Shown here piece after piece: positions 7,839 to 16,368 of a stretch of DNA of 33,719 nt. Every line of letters starts with the position of its first letter. Position 1 is the first letter of the stretch. A program made the position numbers and the translations under genes. The notes under the pieces were generated by a model. That model was given only the letters and a program-made list of their open reading frames with translations, was not told the DNA's origin and searched no databases. The stretch is from Deltaproteobacteria bacterium. GTDB lineage: Bacteria; Lernaellota; Lernaellaia; JACKCT01. The DNA lies in assembly GCA_020845895.1 (NCBI GenBank), contig JADLEX010000099.1, positions 1 through 33,719 of the forward strand, given 5' to 3'.

Positions 7839-9081
7839 CGCGTCCGTTCGCGGATGCGCCCAGCATTCCCCACAGCAACAAGGCGGGCAGACCGAGCGCC
7901 ACGGTGGAGATGAAAAACACCGGGTAGCCGAGGCGTTCGGCCATCGCGCCGCCCATCGCCCCCGCCACCGAGCGCGAAAGGCCGAACAGGCTCGTGAGCA
8001 ACGCGAACTGCGTGGCGCAATAACGCGTGCCGCACAGCGACGACATGTAGGCCATGAGTGCGGCGGCACCAAGCCCGCCGCAGATGTTTTCGGCCGCCAC
8101 CGCGCCGTAGAGCACCACGCGGCTTTGGCCCGACACCGCCACCGCGAAATACGCGAGATTCGAGAGGGGTTGGGTCAGCGCACCGACCAGCAAACCCGCG
8201 CGGATGCCCTTGCCCGACGTGTACACGCCGCCGGCCATCGCCCCGATCATCGCGGCGACGAGGCCGACGGTCTTTTGCGCGAGGCCGATCTCGACGAGGG
8301 GAAAGCCGTGATCGACGAGCATGGGATGGAACATCATCCCGGCGGTCGCGTCGGTGAGCTTGTAGAGAAAGATGAACCCGGCAATGACGCCCGCGCGCGG
8401 TGTGGCGAGGAAATCGCGGAACGGGCCGATTACCGTGTCCTGAAACGTCGGCGCGCTGGTGTCGGCGACGATGGGCTCGGGTGCGAAGATCGCCGCGAAG
8501 ACCAGCGCGACCGCCGCGGCGGCGAGCCCCGCGAAAACGACCGGCCACGACGCGAACTGCGCCGCGGAGATCGCGATGCCCCCCGACACCAGCATGGCGA
8601 CGCGGTAGGTCGAGGCGCGCCAGCCGTTGCCCGTACCGTATTCCTCGGGGCGCAGCGTCTCGACGGCGTAGGCGTCCACGGCGATGTCCTGCGTGGCGGA
8701 GAGGAACGCGATGGCGAGCACGAGAATGCCCACGGCGAGCGACGCCGGCGCGCCCGCGATGGACGCGACGGCCGCCAACACCGCCGCGATGCCGATCTGC
8801 GTCGCGGCGATCCATCCGCGCCGCCGCGAGCCGAAGAGGCGAAAGCGATCGACGAGCGGCGACCACAGGAACTTGAATCCCCACGGCAGCGTGGCGAGCG
8901 AAAGCAGGCCGATCTCGGTGAGGCTGACGCCCTGCGTGCGCAGCCATACGGGGACGGTGAAGACGACGAATCCGAAGGGCAGACCGGACGAGAATCCGAG
9001 CGCGCCGACGAACATCATGCGCGGCTCGCGCAACGCCGCGCGGATCAGGGCGAGCCAGGGAACGCGCGAAGCGGCGTTCAC
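7807..9081 (-). CDS. ampG: AmpG-like MFS permease
   Basis: This 424-residue protein has about 12 membrane segments. AmpG/acetyl-CoA-transporter family marks are visible: [16 protein letters not shown] near 32-47, [15 protein letters not shown] near 70-84, [16 protein letters not shown] near 129-144 and [14 protein letters not shown] in the second half. AmpG imports anhydro-muropeptides across the inner membrane for cell-wall recycling. Other members of this group carry other substrates, so the symbol is by family. The start is a GTG at 9081 that overlaps the macro-domain gene's stop as GTGA, showing tight coupling. The 3' end runs 32 bases into the convergent GT2 gene. Confidence 0.85.
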   Translation of the reverse strand: MNAASRVPWLALIRAALREPRMMFVGALGFSSGLPFGFVVFTVPVWLRTQGVSLTEIGLLSLATLPWGFKFLWSPLVDRFRLFGSRRRGWIAATQIGIAAVLAAVASIAGAPASLAVGILVLAIAFLSATQDIAVDAYAVETLRPEEYGTGNGWRASTYRVAMLVSGGIAISAAQFASWPVVFAGLAAAAVALVFAAIFAPEPIVADTSAPTFQDTVIGPFRDFLATPRAGVIAGFIFLYKLTDATAGMMFHPMLVDHGFPLVEIGLAQKTVGLVAAMIGAMAGGVYTSGKGIRAGLLVGALTQPLSNLAYFAVAVSGQSRVVLYGAVAAENICGGLGAAALMAYMSSLCGTRYCATQFALLTSLFGLSRSVAGAMGGAMAERLGYPVFFISTVALGLPALLLWGMLGASANGRATDAVVPRES

Positions 9082-9599
9082 GCGACGGTCGCGAGGGCGT
9101 CGCGCAGGAGCTTCGTGGAGCGCTCGTCGAAGGCGCAGAAGACGACCTTCTCAATCGACGCGTCGGCGCGCAGGTAATCGCTGACGGCCTTGATCGCGAC
9201 GCGGGCGGCCTCGTCGGGCGGGTAACCGTACACGCCGGTGCTGATGGCCGGGAACGCGATGGTCCGCAATCCGTGTTGCGCGGCGAGGGCGAGCGAGTTG
9301 CGATAGCACGATGCGAGGAGCGCCTCGCGATCCGCGCCGCCGCGACCGTACACCGGGCCCACGGTGTGGATCACGTGCCGCGCCGCGAGCCGATGGCCCG
9401 CGGTGATCTTCGCCTCGCCGGTGCGGCAGCCGTCGAGCGCCCGGCATTCCTTCAGCAACTCGGGACCCGCCGCGCGGTGGATCGCGCCGTCCACGCCTCC
9501 ACCGCCCAGCAGCGTGTGGTTCGCCGCATTGACGATCGCGTCCACGTCGAGCTTCGTGATGTCGCCCTGCCAGACTTCCATGCGTTCGGCGAGGTTCAT
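9078..9599 (-). CDS. Macro-domain protein, YmdB-like ADP-ribose deacetylase/hydrolase
   Basis: This 173-residue protein is a single macro domain of the MacroD/YmdB class. GDIT is at 12-15. [20 protein letters not shown] at 21-40 carries the two Asn and the catalytic-type Asp37, and ISTGVYGYP at 119-127 forms the phosphate loop. All class residues are present. The family removes acetyl from O-acetyl-ADP-ribose and mono-ADP-ribose from Asp/Glu. The ATG at 9599 follows the upstream hydrolase stop by 10 bases, with a weak GGGAAA site. It is the middle gene of a three-gene operon. Confidence 0.93.
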   Translation of the reverse strand: MNLAERMEVWQGDITKLDVDAIVNAANHTLLGGGGVDGAIHRAAGPELLKECRALDGCRTGEAKITAGHRLAARHVIHTVGPVYGRGGADREALLASCYRNSLALAAQHGLRTIAFPAISTGVYGYPPDEAARVAIKAVSDYLRADASIEKVVFCAFDERSTKLLRDALATVA

Positions 9600-9609
9600 G
9601 GCGTTTCCC

Positions 9610-10395
9610 TTATCGACGCGTCACGCGCCCGTAGAACTCGGGCCGGCGATCCGCGAAGCGGTCGGCCAGATCGGTCGTGCGTTTGTCCGCCGCCTCGTCG
9701 GGATCGATATTCACGGCATACGCGTATTCGCCCACCGTCGGCGCGCTCGAAAGGATCTCGCCCTTCGGTCCGGTGATCTGCGAACTGCCCGTGAAGTTCA
9801 AATCGCCGTCGGTGCCCACGCGGTTCGCGGTCACCGTGAAAACGCCGTTCTCGAGGCCCCGGATGCGCATCGCGTCTTGCCCCCAAGGCAGTACCAGGTT
9901 GCTCGGGTGCAGCAGCACGCGTGCACCGTCGAGGGCGAGCGAGCGGGCGAGTTCTGGGAACTGCCAATCGTAACAGATCATGATGCCCACGGGCACCTCG
10001 CGCACCGTGCAGACCGACGGCGCGCACTGGCCGGGATCGAAGAGTCGACGTTCGTTGTGGAACAGGTGGATCTTGTCGTAGGTCGCGACGAGCCCCTCGC
10101 CGTCCACGAGAAAGGCGGAGTTGAACGCGCGCGCGCCGTCGCGCCGGATGTAGCCGCCGCAAACCGCCGCACCGGTGCGCCCCGAAAAATCGTAGGCCCA
10201 ACCGATGGTCGGCCCGTCGGCGTCCTCGGCGAGCGCCCAGGCTGCGTCGCGATCGGCGTGAGCGTAGCCGGTGGCAAACAGCTCGGGAAAGACGAGCAGG
10301 TCAGCCTGGACGTGCGCCGCGACCGCCGCCGCGCGCTCCAGATTTCCCGCGACATCGCCAAGGATCGGTTCGGTCTGCACGTATCCGATGAGCAT
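9610..10395 (-). CDS. Carbon-nitrogen hydrolase (nitrilase superfamily amidase)
   Basis: This 261-residue protein has the full nitrilase triad: Glu38 in [10 protein letters not shown], Lys108 in [11 protein letters not shown] and Cys141 in [10 protein letters not shown]. The length is typical of single-domain omega-amidase/NAD-synthetase-like or carbamoyl-hydrolysing members; the substrate cannot be told. I chose the ATG at 10395 because GAGGT lies four bases upstream and the N-terminus ([10 protein letters not shown]) is canonical. The open frame extends further but without coding character. It leads the operon with the macro-domain and AmpG-like genes. All three could deal with salvage of amide- or nucleotide-containing metabolites (inference). 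Confidence 0.92.
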   Translation of the reverse strand: MLIGYVQTEPILGDVAGNLERAAAVAAHVQADLLVFPELFATGYAHADRDAAWALAEDADGPTIGWAYDFSGRTGAAVCGGYIRRDGARAFNSAFLVDGEGLVATYDKIHLFHNERRLFDPGQCAPSVCTVREVPVGIMICYDWQFPELARSLALDGARVLLHPSNLVLPWGQDAMRIRGLENGVFTVTANRVGTDGDLNFTGSSQITGPKGEILSSAPTVGEYAYAVNIDPDEAADKRTTDLADRFADRRPEFYGRVTRR

Positions 10396-10450
10396 GCGCA
10401 CCTCGTTTGCGTCGTATCGTGGCAAATCGGCGGGGCCGTGACAATGTGTC

Positions 10451-10490
10451 GGGGGCTTTTGGGGATTGGTTTTTGGATGTTGGTTGACTG
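10451..10490 (+). repeat. G/T-rich dispersed element, copy A
   Basis: An intergenic G/T-biased stretch contains ATTGGTTTTTGG (10465-10476), then a TGTTGG. It closely matches the reverse complement of 15290-15335 and, more loosely, 27826-27850. It lies in the gap between the hydrolase and peroxidase genes. Confidence 0.5.
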
Positions 10491-10519
10491 CGGGAGCATC
10501 GGGGCAGCGGCTTTTTTCG

Positions 10520-10547
10520 TTGAAGCCAGCCGGTCGATGTGTTAAAT
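10520..10547 (+). promoter_or_regulatory. Possible sigma70-type promoter of the peroxidase gene
   Basis: TTGAAG (10520-10525) is followed by a 16-base spacer and TTAAAT (10542-10547). It lies 45 bases before the ATG at 10592. Each box matches the consensus at four of six positions, so this is only a candidate. Confidence 0.4.
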
Positions 10548-10591
10548 ACCGTACAGTTTGGATTTGCTCATTCCTTCCTTGGGGATCCACC

Positions 10592-11680
10592 ATGAAACGC
10601 ATCCTGATTTTCGCATTCGTCGCGTTCGTCGCGATGGCGGGCTGCCAGACGCAGACCGCGCCGGCGCCCGTCGCTCCGCCCCCGGAGGCCGCCGCGCCGC
10701 CCGCGCCCACCGAAGCCCCGATCGACCCCGCCCTGCTCGGCGCGTTTGCCGCGCTGCCGGCGGTGATCGAGTCCGCGGACAATCCCCTCACCGACGAGAA
10801 GGTCGCCCTCGGGCGGACGCTCTACTATGACAAGCGCTTCTCGAAGAACCACGACCTGTCGTGCAACTCGTGCCACCTGCTCACGCAGTATGGTGTGGAC
10901 AACAAGGCGACCTCGCCGGGGCATAAGGGACAGCTCGGCGACCGCAATTCGCCGACGGTCTACAACGCGGCGGGCGAGTTCGTGCAGTTCTGGGACGGCC
11001 GCGCGCCGACGGTCGAAGAGCAGGCCAAGGGCCCGGTGCTGAATCCCGTCGAAATGGCGCTGGCCGACGACAAAGCCGTGCTTGCGGTCATCAACTCGAT
11101 TCCCGAATACGTCGAGGCGTTCAAGAAGGCGTTCCCCGCCGACAAAGACCCCGTGACCTATGACAACTTCGGCCGCGCGATCGGCGCGTTCGAGCGCAAG
11201 CTCGTCACCCCGTCGAAGTGGGACAAGTTTGTCGGCGGCGACATGGCTGCCCTGAACGACGCCGAGAAGGCGGGTTTCAAGAAATTCGTCGAGGTCGGCT
11301 GCACGGCCTGCCACACCGGCGCTCTGCTGGGCGGGCACATGTTCCAAAAGCTCGGACTCGTGAAGCCGTGGCCGAACGACAAGGACCCGGGCCGCGCGAA
11401 GGTGACGAACAGCGATGCCGACAAACTGTTCTTCAAAGTGCCCATGCTGCGCAACATCGAGAAGACCGGCCCATACTATCACGACGGTTCGGTCGCCACG
11501 CTCGAAGGGGCCGTGAAGCTCATGGGCGAGCACCAGCTCGGCAAAACGCTCTCCGACGCCGACGTGGCATCGATCATGACCTTCCTCAAAACCCTCACCG
11601 GCGAACTGCCGACGAACCTGATCGCCGAGCCGCCGATGCCGCCCTCGACCGACAAGACACCCAAGCCCGACCCGGCCTGA
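10592..11680 (+). CDS. Di-haem cytochrome c peroxidase (CcpA/MauG family), predicted lipoprotein
   Basis: This is 362 residues from the ATG at 10592, which has a GGGGAT tract upstream. Residues 1-17 are a signal peptide ending in a lipobox (MAGC), so Cys18 is probably lipidated. Residues 21-48 are a Pro/Ala linker. Two c-type haem sites are present: C91NSCH95 and C237TACH241. Family marks NSPTVYNAA (119-127), FWDGRAPT (133-140) and KVPMLRNIEKTGPYYHDGS (282-300) are intact. The enzyme reduces hydrogen peroxide with electrons from cytochromes in the periplasm. Lipid anchoring fixes it to a membrane. It appears to be monocistronic and is followed by palindromes at 11679-11753. Confidence 0.93.
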   Translation: MKRILIFAFVAFVAMAGCQTQTAPAPVAPPPEAAAPPAPTEAPIDPALLGAFAALPAVIESADNPLTDEKVALGRTLYYDKRFSKNHDLSCNSCHLLTQYGVDNKATSPGHKGQLGDRNSPTVYNAAGEFVQFWDGRAPTVEEQAKGPVLNPVEMALADDKAVLAVINSIPEYVEAFKKAFPADKDPVTYDNFGRAIGAFERKLVTPSKWDKFVGGDMAALNDAEKAGFKKFVEVGCTACHTGALLGGHMFQKLGLVKPWPNDKDPGRAKVTNSDADKLFFKVPMLRNIEKTGPYYHDGSVATLEGAVKLMGEHQLGKTLSDADVASIMTFLKTLTGELPTNLIAEPPMPPSTDKTPKPDPA

Positions 11681-11692
11681 TTTCCGGAAATC
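11679..11692. repeat. 14-base perfect palindrome at the peroxidase stop
   Basis: GATTTCCGGAAATC spans the end of the TGA stop of the peroxidase gene. It has no loop, so it is more like a protein-binding site or chance than a terminator. Confidence 0.4.
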
Positions 11693-11695
11693 CAT

Positions 11696-11753
11696 CCGAT
11701 GTGTGGCACAGCCGCCCCCGGCTGTGCGGCGATCCCCCGCTCCGGCGGGGGAT
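11696..11753. repeat. Double palindromic (REP-like) element
   Basis: Two adjacent perfect hairpins follow the peroxidase gene. One has arms GCACAGCCG / CGGCTGTGC around CCCC (11706-11727). The other has arms ATCCCCCGC / GCGGGGGAT around TCCG (11732-11753). The first hairpin with its leader CCGATGTG also occurs, with compensating arm changes, inside a coding sequence at 19902-19931. The pair may also serve as a terminator, although no T run follows. Confidence 0.7.
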
Positions 11754-11842
11754 TCGCGCATTTGGACTCCGTGACGCTTGCAGCAAACCGAAAGGTATGC
11801 GAGGGAGATGCGGAGCATCGGCCATGCTCTGGAGGATTGACG

Positions 11843-12043
<201 letters not shown>

Positions 12044-12067
12044 TCGCCCGCGAGATTCGGTGCGTCA

Positions 12068-12096
12068 TTGTTCGCCGCGCGCGCCGCGCGTATGAT
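12068..12096 (+). promoter_or_regulatory. Promoter of the ceramidase-like gene, predicting a leaderless mRNA
   Basis: TTGTTC (12068-12073), a 17-base GC-only spacer and TATGAT (12091-12096, five of six to consensus). The start ATG at 12103 is only six bases past the -10 box, where transcription should begin, and no ribosome-binding site is present. Confidence 0.55.
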
Positions 12097-12102
12097 CGCA
12101 CC

Positions 12103-13368
12103 ATGCAGGCGGGATTTTCGAAGGTTTCGTTTCTGCCCCCGTTCACGGCGAGCCTCGCCGGGTACGGCAACGGCATGCCCCGACATTTTTCGCACGTGCT
12201 CGACGAGCCGTACGCGAGGGGGATCGCGCTCTCGGACGGCGACACCGGCGTCGTCGTCATTGCCGCGGATTTTCTGACGCCCACCGATCGCCTGTGCGAG
12301 GCCGTGCGCCGCCGCGCGAATCTCGGCCGCGTCGAGATCGTCATCCACGGCACGCACACGCACTCCGCGCCGGGCAATTTTTGGGATCACCCCATCGCCG
12401 TGCGCATGTGCGGCGATTTCCGGCAGCACGCGTTCGACTTTTTGGCCGAGCGCTTCGCCGAGACGGCGGTGAACGCTTGGCACTCGCGAGAGGACGCCGA
12501 GGTGTCGTTCGATCAGGACGCGGACACCCTCGCGCACCTTCAGGAGAACCGCCGGCGCCCCGACGGGCCGATCGATCCGGTCCTCTCGGTCTGGTCGTTT
12601 CGCGCGAAATCCGACGGTCGCCCGCTCGGCTGCGCGGTGAATTTCGCGGGGCATCCCGTGATCGTCGCCGAGCGCGACTTTCACGCGATCTCCGCCGACT
12701 TCCCGGGCTTCGTGGCGCGGCGGCTCGAGTCCGAGGTTCCCGTGTGCGCGTATTTCAACGGCGCGGTGGGTGGGCTCTCGATCTGGTTTCCCGATAGGCC
12801 CATCGACGTGCACCTGCACCTGCGCACGGTGGGCGAACCCATCGCGCAGCTCGCGGCGACGCTGCTCGCGCGCGCGAAGCCGACGGGCGATCGTCTCGCG
12901 TTTTCGCGGCAGACGGTCACGCTGCGAAAGAACAACTCCGACCCGCTGCCCTTCGGGTGGTGGTGGGCGCCCGTCGTGCGCCCGGCGGTGTGGTACTGGA
13001 ATCGGCTGGTGGCGACGAACTATCCCGCGCCGCGCATGACGACCGTGTCGGCGCTGCGCCTCGGCGAGAGCGCGATGGTGTTTCAGCCGTCGGACTTCGG
13101 CGTGGGCTGCGGACTCGCCGTGCGCGAAAAGGGCGCGCGTCGAGGCATCGCGGCGGTGCCCATCGGGCACGCCGACGATTATGCGGGATACATCCATCCC
13201 GAACGCGAGATGACGATCGCGCCGAAATCGGGCAAGGACTTTCGCTACATGACGATTTACGAAAACCTGATGGGTTTTTACGGGCGCGGCGCTTACGACC
13301 TCTTCGCACGCGCCGAAGACTCTGCCCTCGCCGCCGTTCTGGGCGACGCCGCGACGACGGCGGCGTGA
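12103..13368 (+). CDS. Neutral/alkaline ceramidase-like hydrolase
   Basis: This 421-residue protein resembles the N-terminal catalytic region of neutral ceramidases, which are zinc amidases. The zinc-site-like motif HGTHTHSAPGN is at 82-92, matching the THTHSGPGG of the family. NFAGHPVIVAE at 180-190 supplies a further His, and HAISADFPG is at 194-202. NGAVGGLS (219-226) sits where the catalytic Ser loop (GDVSP) is expected, but with GG in place of GD. There is no signal peptide, so it is probably cytoplasmic, unlike secreted ceramidases, and the substrate may not be ceramide. The ATG follows a promoter so closely that a leaderless mRNA is likely. It converges on the flippase-like gene with a 22-base gap. 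Confidence 0.75.
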   Translation: MQAGFSKVSFLPPFTASLAGYGNGMPRHFSHVLDEPYARGIALSDGDTGVVVIAADFLTPTDRLCEAVRRRANLGRVEIVIHGTHTHSAPGNFWDHPIAVRMCGDFRQHAFDFLAERFAETAVNAWHSREDAEVSFDQDADTLAHLQENRRRPDGPIDPVLSVWSFRAKSDGRPLGCAVNFAGHPVIVAERDFHAISADFPGFVARRLESEVPVCAYFNGAVGGLSIWFPDRPIDVHLHLRTVGEPIAQLAATLLARAKPTGDRLAFSRQTVTLRKNNSDPLPFGWWWAPVVRPAVWYWNRLVATNYPAPRMTTVSALRLGESAMVFQPSDFGVGCGLAVREKGARRGIAAVPIGHADDYAGYIHPEREMTIAPKSGKDFRYMTIYENLMGFYGRGAYDLFARAEDSALAAVLGDAATTAA

Positions 13369-13390
13369 TCGGGCGATTTCGTCGGGAGAA

Positions 13391-14347
13391 TTAGCGCGGG
13401 CGCGGCGACGGCCAGTCCTCGACCCGGCACGCGAAGATGAACGGCGCCATCGTCGCGAAGCCCGGGATGATGATCGGGAGCTGATCGACGATCGAAAACA
13501 GAATTCCCATCGCCAGCACCGTTTCGTTCGCGCCCATTCCCGAGATCGTCGCGAAAAACGCCAGCTCGCGAAGACCCGTGCCGAAATACGCCACCGGCAC
13601 CGCCGCGATCAGGATCGCCACGGGATAATAGGTGAGCGCCGTGCGCCACGGCACCGCGATGCCCAGCGCCGACGCGACGAGCGCCGCCGCGAGAATTCGG
13701 CACAGGAGCATCAGCAGGCCGTAGAAAAAGAGCGTCCAAAACGACTTGGCGGGCACGCGCGTGAGCTGCACGTAACGCTTGAGCGATCGCCACCAGTTGT
13801 CCTTCGGCCCACGTTCGTGCTCGCCGCGCACCAGCGCGTTACGGATCTGCGCCCCCGCGACGAGCGCGACTCCGAAAGCGAGGATGAGCGGCAGCACCCA
13901 TCCCACGTGGCCGCCCATGAGCAGACCGAGGATCGCGACGACGAGCATGACGAGCGCGTTGACCCACTCGACGAGCACCACCGCCGCGTGGCTTTTTTCG
14001 CGGGGGATGCCGTGCGCGCGCGACATGTAGTGCGACCGCCCGACACCGCCGTGGCGGATCGGCGGCACGGCGCGCAGGCCGTACACCGCGGTCTTGACGA
14101 ACATGTGTTCGCCGAGCGAGGTGCGCACGCCCATCTGGTCGTAGGCGGCCTTCCACTGGAACGCGGCGAAGACGAGGTTGCCGAAAAACGAGCAAATGAT
14201 CGCCGTGACGATCGGCGGCTTCCACGAGTAGAGGAGGTCGATGAAGACGGCGCGGATGTCAATGAAGGTGAAAAGGGCGATGACGATCACGGCGGAGATG
14301 CAGATGCCGATGACCCACCACAGAAGACGCAGGTTCTCCCGGTCCAT
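13391..14347 (-). CDS. Flippase-like / lysylphosphatidylglycerol synthase TM-domain protein
   Basis: This is 318 residues with about eight membrane spans, the first at residues 8-30. It has the layout of the UPF0104/AglD-type flippase-like family: a long cytoplasmic segment with VPPIRHGGVGRSHYM, a middle charged loop, and a C-terminal FGTGLRELAFF ... IIPGFATMAPF region. This family is linked to export of lipid-linked molecules, but proof for most members is lacking. I chose the ATG at 14347 because a promoter (TTGACG, 17 bases, TAAGTT) at 14383-14411 would start RNA near 14376. A longer frame to 14383 would begin inside the promoter. It is transcribed divergently from the lipoprotein at 14511. 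Confidence 0.75.
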   Translation of the reverse strand: MDRENLRLLWWVIGICISAVIVIALFTFIDIRAVFIDLLYSWKPPIVTAIICSFFGNLVFAAFQWKAAYDQMGVRTSLGEHMFVKTAVYGLRAVPPIRHGGVGRSHYMSRAHGIPREKSHAAVVLVEWVNALVMLVVAILGLLMGGHVGWVLPLILAFGVALVAGAQIRNALVRGEHERGPKDNWWRSLKRYVQLTRVPAKSFWTLFFYGLLMLLCRILAAALVASALGIAVPWRTALTYYPVAILIAAVPVAYFGTGLRELAFFATISGMGANETVLAMGILFSIVDQLPIIIPGFATMAPFIFACRVEDWPSPRPR

Positions 14348-14382
14348 CAAATCCGCCCTTGTTGGGGAACGTCCGCCAAACA

Positions 14383-14411
14383 AACTTAGGAAAAACAGCG
14401 ATTTACGTCAA
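14383..14411 (-). promoter_or_regulatory. Promoter of the flippase-like gene
   Basis: Read on the minus strand, TTGACG (14411-14406), a 17-base spacer and TAAGTT (14388-14383). The predicted RNA start is near 14376, giving a leader of about 29 bases before the ATG at 14347. Confidence 0.5.
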
Positions 14412-14510
14412 GTTGCGCGAAGCGAAAATTTGCGCATGATAACCGTGTTTCCGGCAAGCTGCGCGAACGCGTCGGTCGCGTGTCGCGTACCGTCGATTCG
14501 GAGTGTTGTG

Positions 14511-15257
14511 ATGAATTTTCGCGGACGGACGTGGTGGATTCTATGGGCGGCGCTCGCCGTCTTCGCGATGGCTTGCGGGCAAAAGGCCGAGGAACCGACG
14601 ACGGGCCCGGACAGCCCCGAGGAACTCGCGCAAAAGTACCTCGACGCGATCGCATCGCAGGACGAAGCCGCCATCAACGACCTGCTGCTCAGCGCCGGCG
14701 ACATGCGCAAGTTCAACAAGCGCATGAACAAGCAGGGCGTCGACACCTATCGCCAGTTCGTCGTACGCGACTTCAAGACGAGAAACCGCGACTACCTCGG
14801 CCAGCAACTCAAGTTCGTCGCGTTTCGCCTCGGACAGGAGGTGATGGCGAAGGACAAGTTCGCGCTGCACCGCGGTTCGACGATCATCGCCGAGCTGCCC
14901 GACGGCTCGAAGGTCAATCTGGAGCTGAATTTCGTCTCGCGCATCGGTCAAAAGTGGAAGCTCTTCTCGCTGCGTTACCTGAAAGACGCCAAGGGCGCGA
15001 ATCCGGGCATCCCCGACGTGCTGCCGGGCGCGAAGTTCGGCCCCGAGCAGAAAAACAAGGTGCAGCTCAAGATCAAGAAGGCGGGCGAAAACGGCGAGGG
15101 CGAAGCGCCCGAGGCCGCGCCGGAAGACGGCGCAGCGCCTGGGCCCGCGGCTCCCGCGCCTCCCGCCGCGCCTTCTGCCGCACCTCCTGCCGCGCCTCCT
15201 GCCGCGCCTCCGGCACCGCCCGCGGGCGACGCGCCCAAGGACGCGACGAAGCCCTGA
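14511..15257 (+). CDS. Putative lipoprotein with an Ala/Pro-rich tail
   Basis: This is 248 residues with GGAG seven bases before the ATG. Residues 8-21 are hydrophobic and lead to AMAC, making Cys22 the probable lipidation site. Residues 35-170 look like a small alpha/beta fold of the NTF2/DUF4878 kind (EELAQKYLDAIASQDEAAI, then a strand-rich half ending QKWKLFSLRYLKD); this is a pattern judgement. Residues 195-240 are Ala/Pro repeats (PAAP, PPAAPPAA), probably a cell-wall-spanning or flexible tail. Its function is unknown. No promoter could be assigned with confidence in the 163-base divergent gap. Confidence 0.75.
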   Translation: MNFRGRTWWILWAALAVFAMACGQKAEEPTTGPDSPEELAQKYLDAIASQDEAAINDLLLSAGDMRKFNKRMNKQGVDTYRQFVVRDFKTRNRDYLGQQLKFVAFRLGQEVMAKDKFALHRGSTIIAELPDGSKVNLELNFVSRIGQKWKLFSLRYLKDAKGANPGIPDVLPGAKFGPEQKNKVQLKIKKAGENGEGEAPEAAPEDGAAPGPAAPAPPAAPSAAPPAAPPAAPPAPPAGDAPKDATKP

Positions 15258-15289
15258 ACTTCCTCCGCCCGCGCGAACGTTTTGGAGGA

Positions 15290-15335
15290 CCAGCACCCAG
15301 CATCCAACAACCAAAAACCAATTGCCAATAACCTC
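15290..15335 (-). repeat. G/T-rich dispersed element, copy B
   Basis: On the minus strand this reads ATTGGTTTTTGG then TTGTTGG, the same core as copy A at 10465-10487. It sits just upstream of the xerC promoter. Confidence 0.5.
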
Positions 15336-15342
15336 CCTTCGT

Positions 15343-15371
15343 TTGACATGCCCCCGAACCGTGATTAGCTT
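15343..15371 (+). promoter_or_regulatory. Promoter of the xerC-hslV-hslU operon
   Basis: A perfect TTGACA (15343-15348) with a 17-base spacer and TAGCTT (15366-15371). The predicted RNA start near 15378 rules out the GTG at 15361 and the ATG-type start at 15322 as xerC starts, and leaves a leader of about 19 bases containing the GGGGGG ribosome-binding tract. Confidence 0.6.
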
Positions 15372-15396
15372 TCGCTTCGGCGAACTGGGGGGGCGA

Positions 15397-16368
15397 TTGG
15401 CCGAGGAGTCCGGCACACATTCCGCCACGCATTCGGCGTGGATCGACGCGTTCCTCGAGGAACTGCGTCTGGAGCGCGATGCTCCGGCCACGACGCGCGC
15501 GTCCTACCGCAACGATCTCATGCAGTTCGATGAATTCGTGACGAAAAAACATCTGGTTCCCATCGTGGACGGTCGCGCCGACCTGCGTGCCGCGGATCGC
15601 TACGCCGTGCGCGCGTTCGTCGCAGAGCGTTCGAAGACCGACGCGAAAAGCTCGGTCGCGCGCAAGCTGTCGGCCATCCGCCGGTTTTTTCACTTTCTGC
15701 GCGAGCACGGCGAAATCGAACGCAACCCCGCGCGGCTCGTCGCCGGGCCGAAGAAGTCGAAACCGCTTCCGCGCGTGCTGACCGTGGACGAAGCGAAGAC
15801 GCTGCTCGACCGCGCGCCCACGGGTGAACACGCCGTGCGTGACCGGGCGCTGATGGAACTGCTCTACAGCACCGGCGCGCGCGTCAGCGAGGTCGTCGGC
15901 GCGGATCTTGGCGATCTCGATCTCGACCTCGGCACACTCAAGGTGCTCGGCAAACGGCGCAAGCAGCGTCTGTGCATGGTGGGCGAGGCGGCGACCGGCG
16001 CAGTGCGCGAATATCTGCGCGCGTGCGCGGCGGTGCGTTCGCGGCGCTGGGGCGCGGCGGACGCCGGGCCGATCTTTCTGACTCGCGAAGGCGAGCGGCT
16101 CTCGCGGCAGGCGGCGTATTCGCTCGCCCGAAAACACGGGCTCGCCGCCGCGATGCCGACGCGCGTCACGCCCCACGCGCTGCGCCATTCGTTCGCGACG
16201 CACCTGCTGGAGGGCGGCGCGAATCTGCGCGAAATTCAGGACATGCTCGGCCACGCGAGTCTCTCGACCACGCAGGTCTACACGCACCTGTCGGTCGAAC
16301 ACGTTCGCGAGGCGTACGAAAAAGCGCATCCCCACGCGCGTTCGCGCAAGAAGGGAACAACGACATGA
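15397..16368 (+). CDS. xerC: Tyrosine recombinase XerC
   Basis: This is 323 residues from a TTG at 15397, which has a G-run (about 15387-15393) upstream and fits the promoter. The N-terminal SAM-like DNA-binding domain is residues 14-105. The catalytic domain carries Arg162 (TGARVSE), Lys186 (LGKRRKQR), His260 and Arg263 ([11 protein letters not shown]), His286 ([11 protein letters not shown]) and Tyr295 (VYTH), so all active-site residues are present. XerC with XerD resolves chromosome dimers at dif at the division septum. The gene order xerC-hslV-hslU is an old conserved arrangement (codV-clpQ-clpY in Bacillus), which supports XerC rather than a mobile integrase. The stop overlaps the hslV start as ATGA. 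Confidence 0.93.
   Translation: MAEESGTHSATHSAWIDAFLEELRLERDAPATTRASYRNDLMQFDEFVTKKHLVPIVDGRADLRAADRYAVRAFVAERSKTDAKSSVARKLSAIRRFFHFLREHGEIERNPARLVAGPKKSKPLPRVLTVDEAKTLLDRAPTGEHAVRDRALMELLYSTGARVSEVVGADLGDLDLDLGTLKVLGKRRKQRLCMVGEAATGAVREYLRACAAVRSRRWGAADAGPIFLTREGERLSRQAAYSLARKHGLAAAMPTRVTPHALRHSFATHLLEGGANLREIQDMLGHASLSTTQVYTHLSVEHVREAYEKAHPHARSRKKGTTT

Noticed and set aside
15397-16368. Tyrosine recombinase as a sign of a mobile element
   Set aside because: It lies in the conserved xerC-hslV-hslU order with ATGA coupling, and no att repeats or cargo were seen.
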